Position numbers and translations under genes: made by a program | Shown here: in pieces, positions 9,101 to 16,060 of the stretch | Layout of the letters: each line of letters opens with the position of its first letter | How positions within the stretch are numbered: the first letter of the stretch is position 1 | DNA from: Alphaproteobacteria bacterium | Lineage (GTDB): Bacteria; Pseudomonadota; Alphaproteobacteria; Sphingomonadales; Emcibacteraceae | Reading direction: 5' to 3' | Assembly: GCA_020446675.1 (NCBI GenBank) | Contig: JAGREE010000030.1 | Location: 1-45,823 of the forward strand | DNA: 45,823 bases | The notes under the pieces: generated by a model | The model's input: the letters and a program-made list of their open reading frames with translations, nothing else | Database searches by the model: none | Told to the model about the DNA's origin: nothing

Positions 9101-11581
9101 GGAACCGCCCTGACGTCTTAAATTAAGTTGTTCTTCCCGCAGGCGATCTACTTCACTTTGCGCATCCGCGGCGGCTTGATGAGCCTCATTGCGCATGCGT
9201 TCTGTTTCATAAACAGGATCACCCTGACGCATTGCATCCAAACGGGCCTGATTTCTCTGGAAATCCTGAACTTGCCCCTGAAAACGGGCCTGGTCTGCCT
9301 GAAAGCGACCTTCTTCTCTTGCCAGATCGGTAATATCCCGTGAATTTTGCTGGCGTTGTTCACGAATTGACCTGCATTCAGAACCCCGGCAGTTTGGATC
9401 ACCGTTTCGACGGGCTTCCTGTTCAGCTTTTCTTAAATCACGCTCTTCCTGCTCCAGCCTTGCACGGCGTTCCTGCTGTTCATTGCCTCTTTCTTCAAGC
9501 TCATCGCCCTGTTTGTTCAGATCTTCAGCACGTTGCCTTTGCTCTTCTTCAAGCTTATCAATAGCTTTTTGACGTGCACTACGTTTATCCCTTCGTTTTT
9601 TCTCGTCATCGGCCCGGTCACCGGCTTTGTCCAGATCCTTATCTATTTCGTCTAGTTCGTCTTTGGCTTTTTTCTCGCCATCATTCTTGGCATCATTTAT
9701 TTCTTTATCCAGTTCATCGGCCACCTTATTTGCGGCCTCTTCACACGCATTGGCGAGGATTTCGGGGCAGGGGCCAAAAGCGCTTCCTATAGCTTCGCTG
9801 TCATTGATATCTTTATTAGCACTGGCAACACTGTTGCTCAGATTTGCAATTAGAGGGGATAAATTTGGAATTGTGTTTCCGGCCTTGAGGCGGGCATTTT
9901 GAGTAAAAATGCTCATGCGTTGAGGATCCATCATACCCTCGCCAATACTCATCTGACCGCCGGACATGCCCATCATGGTGTTATTATTATCTTCGATAAG
10001 AGCAGTCGCGCGATCCTGTGCCCCTTGTCTTAAACTGGAGGCTTCCTGTTGTTGCCGGATATATTCCTCACGACGCCGTCTTTCTTCTTCAGCAGCTCTT
10101 GCTGCTGCAGCCTCCCTCTCTGCCTGAGACATTCCTGAAGCCGATGCTACCTGGTTTGATTTTACAGCTGCGGGAGATGATGCTGGGGAATTTTGTCCTT
10201 CGTCCGTTTTTTCAGCATTTTCATTTTCAGTCACTGTATCATCAGAACTATTCTCTGCACTCTCAGTGTTTGTTGCATTGGCCACATTTATATCTGTGTT
10301 ATCTGTATCTGTTGATGTCGGTTCGTCCTCGGTTTCTGTTGATTGAGATGTATTATTCGCGACTTCTTCCTGCGGTGTGTTTTCTGAATTTTGGCTTGTT
10401 GCCGGGTTTGTGCCGCCACTTACGACATCAGGTGTTTCAATTGTTCCTTCCGTTGTGGTTGTCGTAAGGGTTTCAGTAATCGTCGTTTTGCTGTTTGGGG
10501 TTGTCGTTGTGGTAACGGTTGTATCAACTGTTTGTGTCGGTGTTGATGTAATTTTTGTACCATTATCAAGTATTTGCGTTGTTGTATCACCAACTGTGGT
10601 CTGCGTGTCATTTGTCACTGTAGTCTGGCCACCAGTGGCAGTTGGTGTGGTAATCGCAGTGTTTGTTGTGCCAGTGCTGCTGGTTCCCGTACTGCTTCCT
10701 GAACTCGTCTGCTGAGCCTGTGTAGCCTGCGTAGCTTGTTGTGCCTGTGTAGCGTAGTTAAGTCCTCCCCCTGTTTCACTGCTGGTGACTATTGTTGGGG
10801 ATTGAATCAAATTTTCAGTGACCGTTGTTGTTGTTGTTTCAGTTATTACCGTTTTGCTGTCTGGTGTGGTTATGGTTGTAACTTCGGTATCAATGGTTTC
10901 CGTCGGTGTTGATGTAATTTTGGTGCCATCCGATAATGATTGTGTTGTCGTGTCGCCAACTGTGGTTTGAGTATTATTCGTTACAGTTGTTTGCCCGCCG
11001 GTCGTAGATACCATATTCGGGCTATAGCTATAAGTCGGCGATTGGGTTTGTGTAACATTGGTCGTCGCCGCTGGCTGACTTTGAATTGTGTAAGAAAATT
11101 GGCCTGTAGCAGAATTGCTGCCAAGTACATACCCGTTTGATGTCGGCGTTACATCAAGTCGCATCCAGCCTGATGGCGTTGGATCATTAGTCCCGACTGT
11201 TATGACTTCCCCCGTATTGGGGTTGGCAATCACCTGGCTGCTTTCTGAAAGCTGTGAGAGCAGGCTTTGATTTATTTGAATGTTACTTATAAGATTTTGA
11301 TAATTCTGAATGGCTGTCTGCTGGTCAGATTGTAGACTATTGTCTTGAACTGTCTGATTGTTTGTTGTTGTCCCACCGTAATAGGACGGAATATTCAGCG
11401 TTTCCTGTGCAGAAGCTTTTTGTACCATCGGCAGTATTGTTGCCAACGATATTAAACTGTAGAACAGTGTATTTTTCGTAAATTGATTAATTTTTGATGA
11501 TGAACTACCAAGTCGTAATACCGTATAGCCAATAAGACTATCCCGATTATGCTCCCAATAACTTCTAGAACCCTCCCTCAT
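3137..11581 (-). CDS. Giant exported multidomain protein with C-terminal kinase-like domain
   Basis: About 2814 residues from the ATG at 11581, which is preceded by GGGA. A TTG ten codons upstream has no ribosome binding site. Order along the protein: a long N-terminal region with a hydrophobic signal core ending near KASAQ (~residue 60). Then a Thr/Gln-rich low-complexity region with two ~75-residue repeats (~190-385), and an extended Arg/Glu/Gln/Ala coiled coil (~485-1790). A hydrophobic Gly-rich pre-toxin-like part follows (~1860-2035, with VGAIYGVGKGTVKSLVGLAD and VDPAMVIGGGGKIITVLRGL). Next are six GLDELLGPEFANAF-type repeats (~2070-2300) and three IPPTNAPGARP repeats (~2335-2440). The end is a globular domain (~2500-2700) with VGRGSFTVV, NVIKLSR, VVLDLKSNNFGF and TIVHDAGG. 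These I read as the glycine loop, the VAIK-like lysine, the D-x-K-x-x-N catalytic loop and the DFG-like Asp of a protein-kinase fold. Very few cysteines are present. Family unknown; the effector role is inferred. Confidence 0.8.
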   Translation of the reverse strand: MREGSRSYWEHNRDSLIGYTVLRLGSSSSKINQFTKNTLFYSLISLATILPMVQKASAQETLNIPSYYGGTTTNNQTVQDNSLQSDQQTAIQNYQNLISNIQINQSLLSQLSESSQVIANPNTGEVITVGTNDPTPSGWMRLDVTPTSNGYVLGSNSATGQFSYTIQSQPAATTNVTQTQSPTYSYSPNMVSTTGGQTTVTNNTQTTVGDTTTQSLSDGTKITSTPTETIDTEVTTITTPDSKTVITETTTTTVTENLIQSPTIVTSSETGGGLNYATQAQQATQATQAQQTSSGSSTGTSSTGTTNTAITTPTATGGQTTVTNDTQTTVGDTTTQILDNGTKITSTPTQTVDTTVTTTTTPNSKTTITETLTTTTTEGTIETPDVVSGGTNPATSQNSENTPQEEVANNTSQSTETEDEPTSTDTDNTDINVANATNTESAENSSDDTVTENENAEKTDEGQNSPASSPAAVKSNQVASASGMSQAEREAAAARAAEEERRRREEYIRQQQEASSLRQGAQDRATALIEDNNNTMMGMSGGQMSIGEGMMDPQRMSIFTQNARLKAGNTIPNLSPLIANLSNSVASANKDINDSEAIGSAFGPCPEILANACEEAANKVADELDKEINDAKNDGEKKAKDELDEIDKDLDKAGDRADDEKKRRDKRSARQKAIDKLEEEQRQRAEDLNKQGDELEERGNEQQERRARLEQEERDLRKAEQEARRNGDPNCRGSECRSIREQRQQNSRDITDLAREEGRFQADQARFQGQVQDFQRNQARLDAMRQGDPVYETERMRNEAHQAAADAQSEVDRLREEQLNLRRQGGSGSRQDQAYDRAIERAERAAQAAANDAQIADKLALKAEFYANGMQDEWNDYENARKAADAFNNFIDANNQATDLRERTSSAQDALDAARQNPDFDPKSLSDLEKEVNDLRTQLETAEESVRNFAGDVGDTTKALTGKSLPVTNATSRQISEALDNISSEFAERQRLSNLTDADLNNEINMINEAKSRVTAARNGLGGTLEDPGGQYTDRYKALQEEQQQLQENIANFNPMGSSGTGIVFGADQAYRDMTKRLSEVESELNGLKSIGAASEAVDLVNAHNQWATDLTEGLPLNADGSINRTAFAKQVGEMAQAQVNLVNATSNLQQAQNNLAEAQAAGDPATIERAQSRVSQYNDVVDRITGQFAENDINISTNSAGGFALSANSIGASSTWATAAEGVSNAVKEAQNQQQQLANSSNTVSGTNSPQQTDASNKSNGSTTERISETASIPVLINEPSLEQPGGFFQYIVDAANELSEQAVHGAAIAVAGTTKPSPTIADQHELITTTKQTAREIRSDALSVENQIDKAKFDAEMAQKEAEFQRSQADQIVGTRERQADEYVGFADYAEEQATKNRSKAEDLEAQAERLRQSAARFNAIADSTDNKSLARDARAAAQDNLQNAREREAQAKDYRSEATRDDARAAEMTARETEIREDAQSLETKAQNAEADAARAQAEVERLESEAARLNSEAAKLDQLATTQANSLVDAQRKAFNELINNPPEGWRWSSLSSDERSEWLQENIPQWSELSIDQRIDFIQKLELGEAANDFKEQNSRYEEFNSSAQGQRSTKEMLESRQRDLVNMQTRLKELNDMTIWNDEEEAEAKRLKEGLEVGTSRLRADQRARNTEEMLRYEAWQEANKKLWAVSDEKRAEEVQRHVDAYADAQSQVGNARNIQSARSQAFDTREAEIQNRIDNPTSAEDAEVAKGELTRLQDARKYWEDFDARTVAGSEAIAADVRREITYYGTMNGLGEIAFEDNLEERTNAKLMSDSALNSQRLATAATIQNAVNGIDFKEADPTVWESIITGYDATTDAFQNTAVGISSGVGAIYGVGKGTVKSLVGLADIIIVQSLDTYYETLQLYFNEATGLNVDIFGSENLDTINNLGEASWGDLGMKFVIGEGKKISDGLDQLNSAYQTGSLSDAFSGSAEITTVGAELFVDPAMVIGGGGKIITVLRGLDKVDELAQAANVLEEAARGANALNDAARTGGAVATDVTRGADIVGDSVRFTESANLSEVTGGAYKGLDELLGPEFANAFGEVPKAPVYPPARPTPLRPGAAGPTTVLPPRDGPYIGLDELLGPEFAGALDGPVPATTLASDTLPYQGLDELLGPEFANAFGTTPRAPVYPPVRPTPLRPGTAAPAAPLPPRDGPFQGLDELLGPEFANAFDDVPNIPKDATGLPYQGLDEILGPEFANAFGEVPKAPVYPPARPTPLKPGTTGPTTVLPPRDGPYIGLDEMLGPEFRNAFDEPFPAASRNGPGGTQPVGGGNGGQIPPTNAGAAPPPSSGGIPPTNAPGARPVPSAANSNAPLVVGESGIQVNNPGIPPTNAPGARPAPSAANSNAPLAVGESGVPINNSGIPPTNAPGARPVPSAANTNLPLRPGESGVPLDLGNAGPNGTLFDGPVAGPADNIPGAAPSGTSAGNLPPGVFRTENGLMQVPLTTAPSVRATRAGRFLILEDTATGSRQVLEVGDEVGRGSFTVVNDLNGKNQGNVIKLSREVDPVTARLDNVGTQAFTDLPKQVKDNFVYTPEARGEFQVSAANDNGVLAGRNIRIAEKAPVPTYSQARGARTPMTLDEVESISRAQDLINEGGFVVLDLKSNNFGFQDLSNGFKRTIVHDAGGTVPTVGATSAERAANAKTIQRALMTPDESLVAQYREAMNAYESYKADWARARANGNADAAAAAATNMQNAAERAFDITSGHGRAVLEEYGHLIDEAKLGVPLEEIGFNPVLGFNQDGVRAVARSAVANDNFTGLGNAAAGGF
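4259..4572 (-). repeat. Three tandem ~35-codon IPPTNAPGARP repeats
   Basis: Within the giant gene, three consecutive units of about 105 bases encode IPPTNAPGARPxPSAANxNxPLxxGESGxxxx. A shorter degenerate unit (IPPTNAGAAPPPSSGG) lies just upstream in the protein. The Pro/Ala/Gly-rich composition suggests a flexible linker between the GLDELL repeats and the C-terminal kinase-like domain. Confidence 0.9.
4690..5376 (-). repeat. Six-copy GLDELLGPEFANAF motif array
   Basis: The giant protein contains six copies of an aromatic-x-GLDE(L/I/M)LGPEF(A/R)xAF motif, separated by alternating spacers. One spacer type is proline-rich (PVYPPxRPTPLxPG, then LPPRDGP); the other is short and acidic. The copies lie near 5325-5372, 5180-5225, 5086-5135, 4935-4985, 4843-4893 and 4690-4740. 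The near-identity of the motif against variable spacers suggests a short linear binding motif displayed in multiple copies. Confidence 0.9.
10430..11012 (-). repeat. Two ~75-codon Thr-rich repeats in the giant gene
   Basis: Two copies encode TGGQTTVTNxTQTTVGDTTTQ followed by (L/N)(S/D)(D/N)GTKITSTPTxTxDTxVTT and TPxSKTxITET. They cover about 10785-11012 and 10430-10640 and are separated by a Gln/Ala/Thr/Ser stretch. Composition suggests an extended, surface-exposed stalk or O-glycosylation-prone segment near the N-terminus. Confidence 0.85.
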
Positions 11582-12220
11582 GGTTTTTTCCCAATTATTG
11601 ATGAATATCAATATAATAGAAGTCTAAACTCAACCTGCCAACTTACTTCCTTCAAGGCCCATTTATTTGTGCTGATATTTTTTCTTAATTTTAAGCACTA
11701 CTCTACAATAAAAAGAGCAAAAAGTCTAATAAACTTGTCCAGATATATGTTGAATAGAAAATTGTTCTGTGAAATATCAAATGACACATAATGTGGGTTA
11801 CAGACGGATTGTTCTATTTTATTACTCATTCTTGCTGCCTATATTTTGTGCATTGATCAGCGGGAAGTTCTTTTTTTAATCATAAAAAGGAAATTTTTTG
11901 AGTAAAGTTTTTATTAAGATGGTTTACTGAAATCGACTTATAAAATTTTACTGTAGTAGTTATGCATTTTAAAACAATTGGTTAGGAATGATTAAAGTAA
12001 GAAAAGTTCTTTTTTTCTTCGACCGTTAAATTTCTGGCACGGCAATTGCTAATATCTATTTGTGAACTGCCAGAGTAGGCGAGTTCCAACCTCGATCCAA
12101 AGAAGGATTGAATGAGCACTGGTTCTATCGGATCTCTTGATTTGAAAAGTAGAACCTGTTTATTGCCTCCGAATGCATTGTCATTAGGAGGGTAAAATTT
12201 ACTTCTTTGGAGAATTGCAA
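11582..12220. other. Intergenic region of ~640 bases, AT-rich
   Basis: This lies between the start of the giant-gene operon (minus) and the small exported-protein gene (plus), so it should hold promoters for both. I see no RNA gene and no convincing coding frame. A 131-residue minus frame at 11982-12377 overlaps the better-supported plus-strand gene and lacks recognisable features. No -35/-10 pair stood out clearly on either strand. Confidence 0.5.
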
Positions 12221-12445
12221 ATGACAACCACCAAGAAGGAGCTCCCGGTCCTTCCTCCGATAATACAGAAAATGATATTATCATTACTGATACTAAAAGC
12301 ATTATTATTGCCTTTGCCCCTGCTGGCTGCGGCTGAATATAGTAAGACACAAAAAATTGTGTTTGATCCCAAACCAATCACTCCACAAAGCGTAAGATAT
12401 ATTCCTTCATCATATAACTTAGGCAAAGATTTGGGAGATTTATGA
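12221..12445 (+). CDS. Small membrane or exported protein, unknown
   Basis: A 74-residue protein starting MTTTKKELPVLPPI, with TTGGAG 7 bases before the ATG. A Leu-rich hydrophobic helix (IIQKMILSLLILKALLLPLPLL, residues ~15-36) ends at AAAEY, consistent with either a signal peptide or a membrane anchor. The remaining ~35 residues are polar and proline-containing (VFDPKPITPQSVRYIPSSYNLG). Family not recognised. It is separated by two tandem hairpins from the ANTAR regulator gene. It could be a chance frame, but the ribosome site and the signal-like segment argue for a real gene. Confidence 0.5.
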   Translation: MTTTKKELPVLPPIIQKMILSLLILKALLLPLPLLAAAEYSKTQKIVFDPKPITPQSVRYIPSSYNLGKDLGDL

Positions 12446-12488
12446 AAGGATAAATGAAAGTGAAAGATAGGAATTAAGATTTTCCTAG

Positions 12489-12552
12489 TGAAGTAAGTTC
12501 CCCAATTCTTACTTCAATACGGAGGCGAGGCCTCTCTCCCCTTGCCTCCGTA
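12489..12552. promoter_or_regulatory. Two tandem perfect hairpins ahead of the ANTAR gene
   Basis: Hairpin 1 pairs TGAAGTAAG (12489-12497) with CTTACTTCA (12508-12516), with a 10-base loop. After one base, hairpin 2 pairs TACGGAGGC (12518-12526) with GCCTCCGTA (12544-12552). The pairing extends inward with GAGG/CCTT, giving about 13 pairs and a 9-base loop. No T-run follows on either strand, so this is not a standard intrinsic terminator. ANTAR proteins act on RNA dual hairpins, and this pair lies 37 bases before an ANTAR gene. However, the loops do not match the classic six-base ANTAR loop. A processed leader or a terminator for the small upstream gene are alternatives. Confidence 0.6.
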
Positions 12553-12589
12553 ATATTGATAAATAACTAATCAAACCTGTGCAGAAGAA

Positions 12590-13195
12590 ATGAAAATATT
12601 CGTAATTGATGACGATGCTGAAAATGCATTCCTTATTGAGAAAGCACTCATCTGTGCCAACTATGATGCTGTAATTTCAATTAATGACCACACAAATTTC
12701 CATCAAAAAATCCTTGAAGCTTCTGCAGACGTAATCATTATCGCTTTTCAGAATCCGGCCCTCGATACACTCGAAAAAATGTTTGAGGTCACGAAAGTTG
12801 TAAAAAAGCCTGTCATCATATTTGTCGACAAATCAGATGCAATGACGATCCAAAAAGCGATCAGTTCCGGTGTGAGTGCCTTCATCGTCGATGGACTAAA
12901 ACCCGCGCGACTTGGAGCAATTATTGAAGTGGCGATCAGTCGTTTTGAAAGCATTCAGAAAATTGCAGAAGAACTGGCTCAGGCCAGAACTGCACTTGCA
13001 GAAAGAAAAATCATAGAAAAAGCAAAAGGGCTTCTTATGGCAAGACGGAATATTTCTGAAGAATGTGCTTATAAATTATTGAGAAATAATGCCATGAAAC
13101 AAAGCAGAAAAATTGTGGAAATCGCTAATATAATCATTTCCGCCTCAGAAATTGATAATTCTGATTTACATCATACTGATGTTCTGGTTGACTGA
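12590..13195 (+). CDS. ANTAR-domain response regulator, phospho-acceptor lost
   Basis: A 201-residue NasT/AmiR-type regulator with a receiver-like N-terminal domain (1-~120), a coiled linker and a C-terminal ANTAR domain (~137-188, ERKIIEKAKGLLMARRNISEECAYKLL). ANTAR proteins prevent transcription termination by binding hairpins in leader RNAs. The acidic pocket is kept (IDDD, residues 6-9), but the position of the phosphorylated Asp is Ala52 (DVIIIAFQNP, where relatives have D in DVIIIDxxxP). The protein is therefore unlikely to be switched by phosphorylation and may, like AmiR, be controlled by a partner protein or ligand. No histidine kinase or NasS/AmiC-like partner lies next to it. Two strong tandem hairpins lie just upstream. 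Confidence 0.88.
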   Translation: MKIFVIDDDAENAFLIEKALICANYDAVISINDHTNFHQKILEASADVIIIAFQNPALDTLEKMFEVTKVVKKPVIIFVDKSDAMTIQKAISSGVSAFIVDGLKPARLGAIIEVAISRFESIQKIAEELAQARTALAERKIIEKAKGLLMARRNISEECAYKLLRNNAMKQSRKIVEIANIIISASEIDNSDLHHTDVLVD

Positions 13196-13298
13196 CTGGA
13201 AAATGAAGCAACTCCAAATTATCAAAACCACCTTGTCACAAATGAAGATTAGTTCTAATTTACTAATGTAAATTCAATGAATTGAACTCACCATACGA

Positions 13299-14279
13299 AT
13301 GACAGGTAGGCCAGGATTGATTAAAAAAAATATAAGAGATGAGGTGCCGGCACCGGCACATCCATTTGAGCGAAAAGAACCTTTGCCAGGGTATCAGCCA
13401 AAACCAAAATCAGAAGATCCGGAAGGACCGGAAAAAATTGAAGCTTTGCTGAATAGTCCATCATACAGGCCTTCCATTGAGGACTTGGATTTTCTGAATG
13501 GCGATGATATGCGCGGCGTACGTTTGATGCTTGATTATATAAAACCAAACAAGGTCCTAGAGGAATATGGCGTTAAATCTGCAATAGTCGTCTTTGGCAG
13601 TGCACGAATTGTTGAACCAGTCGCCGCTAAGCACCGTGTTGAGCAATTAAGGGATGAATTATTACAATCACCAGAAAATGAAGACTTGCGTAAGCGATTA
13701 TTGATCGCTGAGCGCATTCTTGCCAAATGTCATTATTATGAAATTGCCCGTGAATTTTCCCGTCTTGTCGCATCTTTTGGCAACGGCCCAAAAGATACAA
13801 GCCTTGTCATTGTAACAGGTGGCGGTCCCGGAATTATGGAGGCAGCAAATAGAGGCGCAAGTGAAGCGGGGGCAAAAACCGTTGGTTTAAATATTAATCT
13901 GCCGCATGAGCAGTTTCCAAACCCTTATGTATCACCGGAACTTTGTTTTCAGTTTCATTATTTTGCCTTGCGCAAAATGCATTTTCTCATGCGGGCAAAA
14001 GCGCTGATTGCTTTTCCGGGAGGCTTTGGAACAATGGATGAACTTTTTGAAACACTGACTTTGATCCAAACCCGTAAAATCAAACCGCTCCCTGTTGTGC
14101 TTGTCGGTGAGGCCTATTGGCGCAAAGTTTTCGATATAGACTTTATGGTGGAAGAGGGCGTGATTGATGAAGAGGATAGAGAGCTTTTCTGGTATGCCGA
14201 AACGGCAAGAGATGTATGGGATGGGCTATTATGCTGGCATGAACAAAATGGCGAAACAATAATAGGAAATAATCAATGA
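13299..14279 (+). CDS. LOG-family nucleotide-processing protein
   Basis: A 326-residue protein with the LOG/lysine-decarboxylase-like Rossmann fold: VIVTGGGPGIMEAANRGA at ~170-187 and PGGFGTMDELFE at ~240-251. In LOG enzymes the PGGxGTxxE motif supports hydrolysis of nucleoside 5'-monophosphates to free base and ribose 5-phosphate. It is longer than plain LOG proteins (~190-200 residues) because of an N-terminal ~100-residue extension (EKIEALLNSPSYRPSIEDLDFL) and an inserted helical segment after GSARIVEP. The start has no strong ribosome binding site, so the true N-terminus may differ. The stop overlaps the next gene's start (ATGA), so it is coupled to the metallo-hydrolase. Substrate is not determinable from sequence. 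Confidence 0.85.
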   Translation: MTGRPGLIKKNIRDEVPAPAHPFERKEPLPGYQPKPKSEDPEGPEKIEALLNSPSYRPSIEDLDFLNGDDMRGVRLMLDYIKPNKVLEEYGVKSAIVVFGSARIVEPVAAKHRVEQLRDELLQSPENEDLRKRLLIAERILAKCHYYEIAREFSRLVASFGNGPKDTSLVIVTGGGPGIMEAANRGASEAGAKTVGLNINLPHEQFPNPYVSPELCFQFHYFALRKMHFLMRAKALIAFPGGFGTMDELFETLTLIQTRKIKPLPVVLVGEAYWRKVFDIDFMVEEGVIDEEDRELFWYAETARDVWDGLLCWHEQNGETIIGNNQ

Positions 14280-15673
14280 AACTATCCTTTCACGGCGCTG
14301 ACCGCAATGTGACCGGTTCGTGCCATATGGTTGAATGCGGCGGAAAAAAAATTCTGGTTGATTGCGGTCTTTATCAGGGCGGACATGAACTTGTTCAGGA
14401 AAATGCCAAAGAATTCGGTTTTGATCCTTCGGATATTGATTATCTGCTTCTTACCCATGGGCACCTTGATCATTGTGGTCGCATTCCCCTGCTTGTCAAA
14501 CGTGGTTTTAAAGGTGAAATTATTATGACGGCGGCTACCGTCGAACTTGCCCGGCTCGTTATGCTCGATTCTGCCGGTTTGCAGGAGGAGGAAGCCCGTT
14601 ATCAGATCAGAAAATTAAACCGGCAAGGAGGGGGAAAGAATGCATATAAAATAGAACCACTTTATTCGACACTGGATGTGCTGAACAGTTTCAATTATTT
14701 TGGCCGACAAGCCGATTATAATGAAGGGATAGATTTGGCTCCCGGGATCAGGGCAACATTTCTGGATGCAGGGCATATCCTTGGATCTGCCAGTATATTC
14801 ATTGAACTTGAGGAGCAGGGAAAAAAGCACCGACTGCTGTTTTCGGGGGATCTAGGATATAGCGGACGAGCGATCCTCCGTAACCCGGCAACACCACCGG
14901 ATGCCGATACGGTCGTTATTGAAACCACATATGGTGACCGGCTTCATAAGAAACTAGAGCCGACAATTGAAGAATTTTATGACGCCATTAATAAAACCAT
15001 CGGGAGGGGCGGTAATGTGGTTATCCCAACCTTTGCTTTGGAGAGGGCACAGGAAATACTTTATTATCTGCGGGAGGGAGTGGAAAACAAACGTCTTGCT
15101 CATTTCATTACTGTCTTTCTGGATTCACCGATGGCGATATCCGCTACAGAAATTTTCAGACGCCATCCGGAATGTTTTGACAGTGAAACGCTGGCTGTTT
15201 CAGGGAATGGAAATGATCCGTTCGGGCTGCCGGGATTGCATTTTACTCGGGAAACAGCAGAATCCATGGCCATTAACCAAATCAGCAGTGGAGCCGTTAT
15301 TCTTGCCGGTTCCGGCATGTGTACTGGGGGCAGGGTAAGGCATCACCTGAAACATAATCTTTGGCGCAAGGAATGCAGTATTATTTTTGTTGGTTTCGCG
15401 GCACAGGGAACGCTGGCGAGAAAAATTGTTGATGGGGCTGAGCATGTCAAAATTTATGGTGAATTGATCCCGGTAAGGGCCAATATTTATACAATTGGTG
15501 GTTTTTCGGCCCATGCTGATCAGGCGGAACTGCTTGCATGGCATGATAAAACCGGAAACCCGAAGACAACGTTCCTTGTTCATGGGGAAGAAGAAACCAT
15601 GCATATTTTTGCCAAAAAATTAAAAGGCGCGAAAGTTGAAATTCCAAAACTTCATCAGAGTTATAATTTGTAG
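14276..15673 (+). CDS. MBL-fold beta-CASP metallo-hydrolase with RNA-specificity domain
   Basis: A 465-residue predicted zinc-dependent nuclease of the CPSF-73/Ysh1-like group. The metal site THGHLDHCG (H61-x-H63-x-D65-H66) and further ligands in AGHILGSAS and FSGDLG are present. The beta-CASP insert (VVIPTFALERAQEILYYL, then LDSPMAISATEIFRRH) and the C-terminal signature GFSAHADQ with LVHGEEE follow. Family members cleave RNA, but the substrate of this bacterial subgroup is not established. It is coupled to the LOG-family gene. Together with the ANTAR regulator and the divergent energy genes this looks like a conserved accessory cluster of N-ATPase loci, a statement from general familiarity rather than a search. 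Confidence 0.9.
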   Translation: MKLSFHGADRNVTGSCHMVECGGKKILVDCGLYQGGHELVQENAKEFGFDPSDIDYLLLTHGHLDHCGRIPLLVKRGFKGEIIMTAATVELARLVMLDSAGLQEEEARYQIRKLNRQGGGKNAYKIEPLYSTLDVLNSFNYFGRQADYNEGIDLAPGIRATFLDAGHILGSASIFIELEEQGKKHRLLFSGDLGYSGRAILRNPATPPDADTVVIETTYGDRLHKKLEPTIEEFYDAINKTIGRGGNVVIPTFALERAQEILYYLREGVENKRLAHFITVFLDSPMAISATEIFRRHPECFDSETLAVSGNGNDPFGLPGLHFTRETAESMAINQISSGAVILAGSGMCTGGRVRHHLKHNLWRKECSIIFVGFAAQGTLARKIVDGAEHVKIYGELIPVRANIYTIGGFSAHADQAELLAWHDKTGNPKTTFLVHGEEETMHIFAKKLKGAKVEIPKLHQSYNL

Positions 15674-15697
15674 GACATAGTCCAGATACAAAATTCT

Positions 15698-16060
15698 TTA
15701 TTTCTGTAGAGCTTTGAATTCGCTCATAGCATCCATTACATGGGTGGCATATACCATGGCAGGTCCGCCGCCCATAAGAATGGCAATGCCGAGCGCTTCT
15801 GTTATTTCCTGTTCATTTGCCCCTGCCTCCAGGGCATCATGCGTATGAAATGAGATGCATCCATCACAACGGGAAACTACGGCAATAGCCAGCGCAATCA
15901 GCTCCTTGGTTTTTTTACTTAAAGCGCCGTCTGCGATACTGGAACGATGCAGTTGATCAAAGGCATCCAGGATTTTTGGCTGGCTATCCGAAAGTTTTTT
16001 CTGGCATTCACCAATATGTTTAAGCTGTTCGGAATAGGATGGGGTATTAGGTAATGTCAT
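15698..16060 (-). CDS. Carboxymuconolactone decarboxylase / AhpD-like protein
   Basis: A 120-residue protein of the CMD/AhpD fold. The redox motif C65-DG-C68 followed by H72 (RCDGCISFHTHDALEAGA) is the AhpD-type peroxidase or disulfide-reductase active site. The C-terminal helix ILMGGGPAMVYATHVMDA is also typical. A role in peroxide or thiol chemistry is likely. Its start faces the N-ATPase operon across 253 bases that hold two FNR/FixK-type boxes. The nearer one (16166-16179) sits about 41 bases before a predicted start site for this gene, with TATACT as -10 at 16139-16144. It ends 24 bases from the convergent metallo-hydrolase gene. Confidence 0.9.
   Translation of the reverse strand: MTLPNTPSYSEQLKHIGECQKKLSDSQPKILDAFDQLHRSSIADGALSKKTKELIALAIAVVSRCDGCISFHTHDALEAGANEQEITEALGIAILMGGGPAMVYATHVMDAMSEFKALQK

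Noticed and set aside
11982..12377. Minus-strand 131-residue open frame
   Set aside because: It overlaps the better-supported plus-strand small gene, has no ribosome site or recognisable feature, and its composition looks like read-through of AT-rich DNA.
12489..12552. Tandem hairpins as a classic ANTAR two-hexaloop target
   Set aside because: Loops are 10 and 9 bases and lack the expected conserved A and G positions, so I report them only as an unexplained leader structure.
12555..12577. TTGAT-N9-ATCAA inverted repeat before the ANTAR gene as an FNR site
   Set aside because: The half-sites are nine bases apart; FNR-class sites need four between TTGAT and ATCAA.
13273..13286. TTCAAT-GA-ATTGAA palindrome before the LOG-family gene
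   Set aside because: Short, in AT-rich sequence, and half-sites are in the reverse order of an FNR box; not distinguishable from chance.
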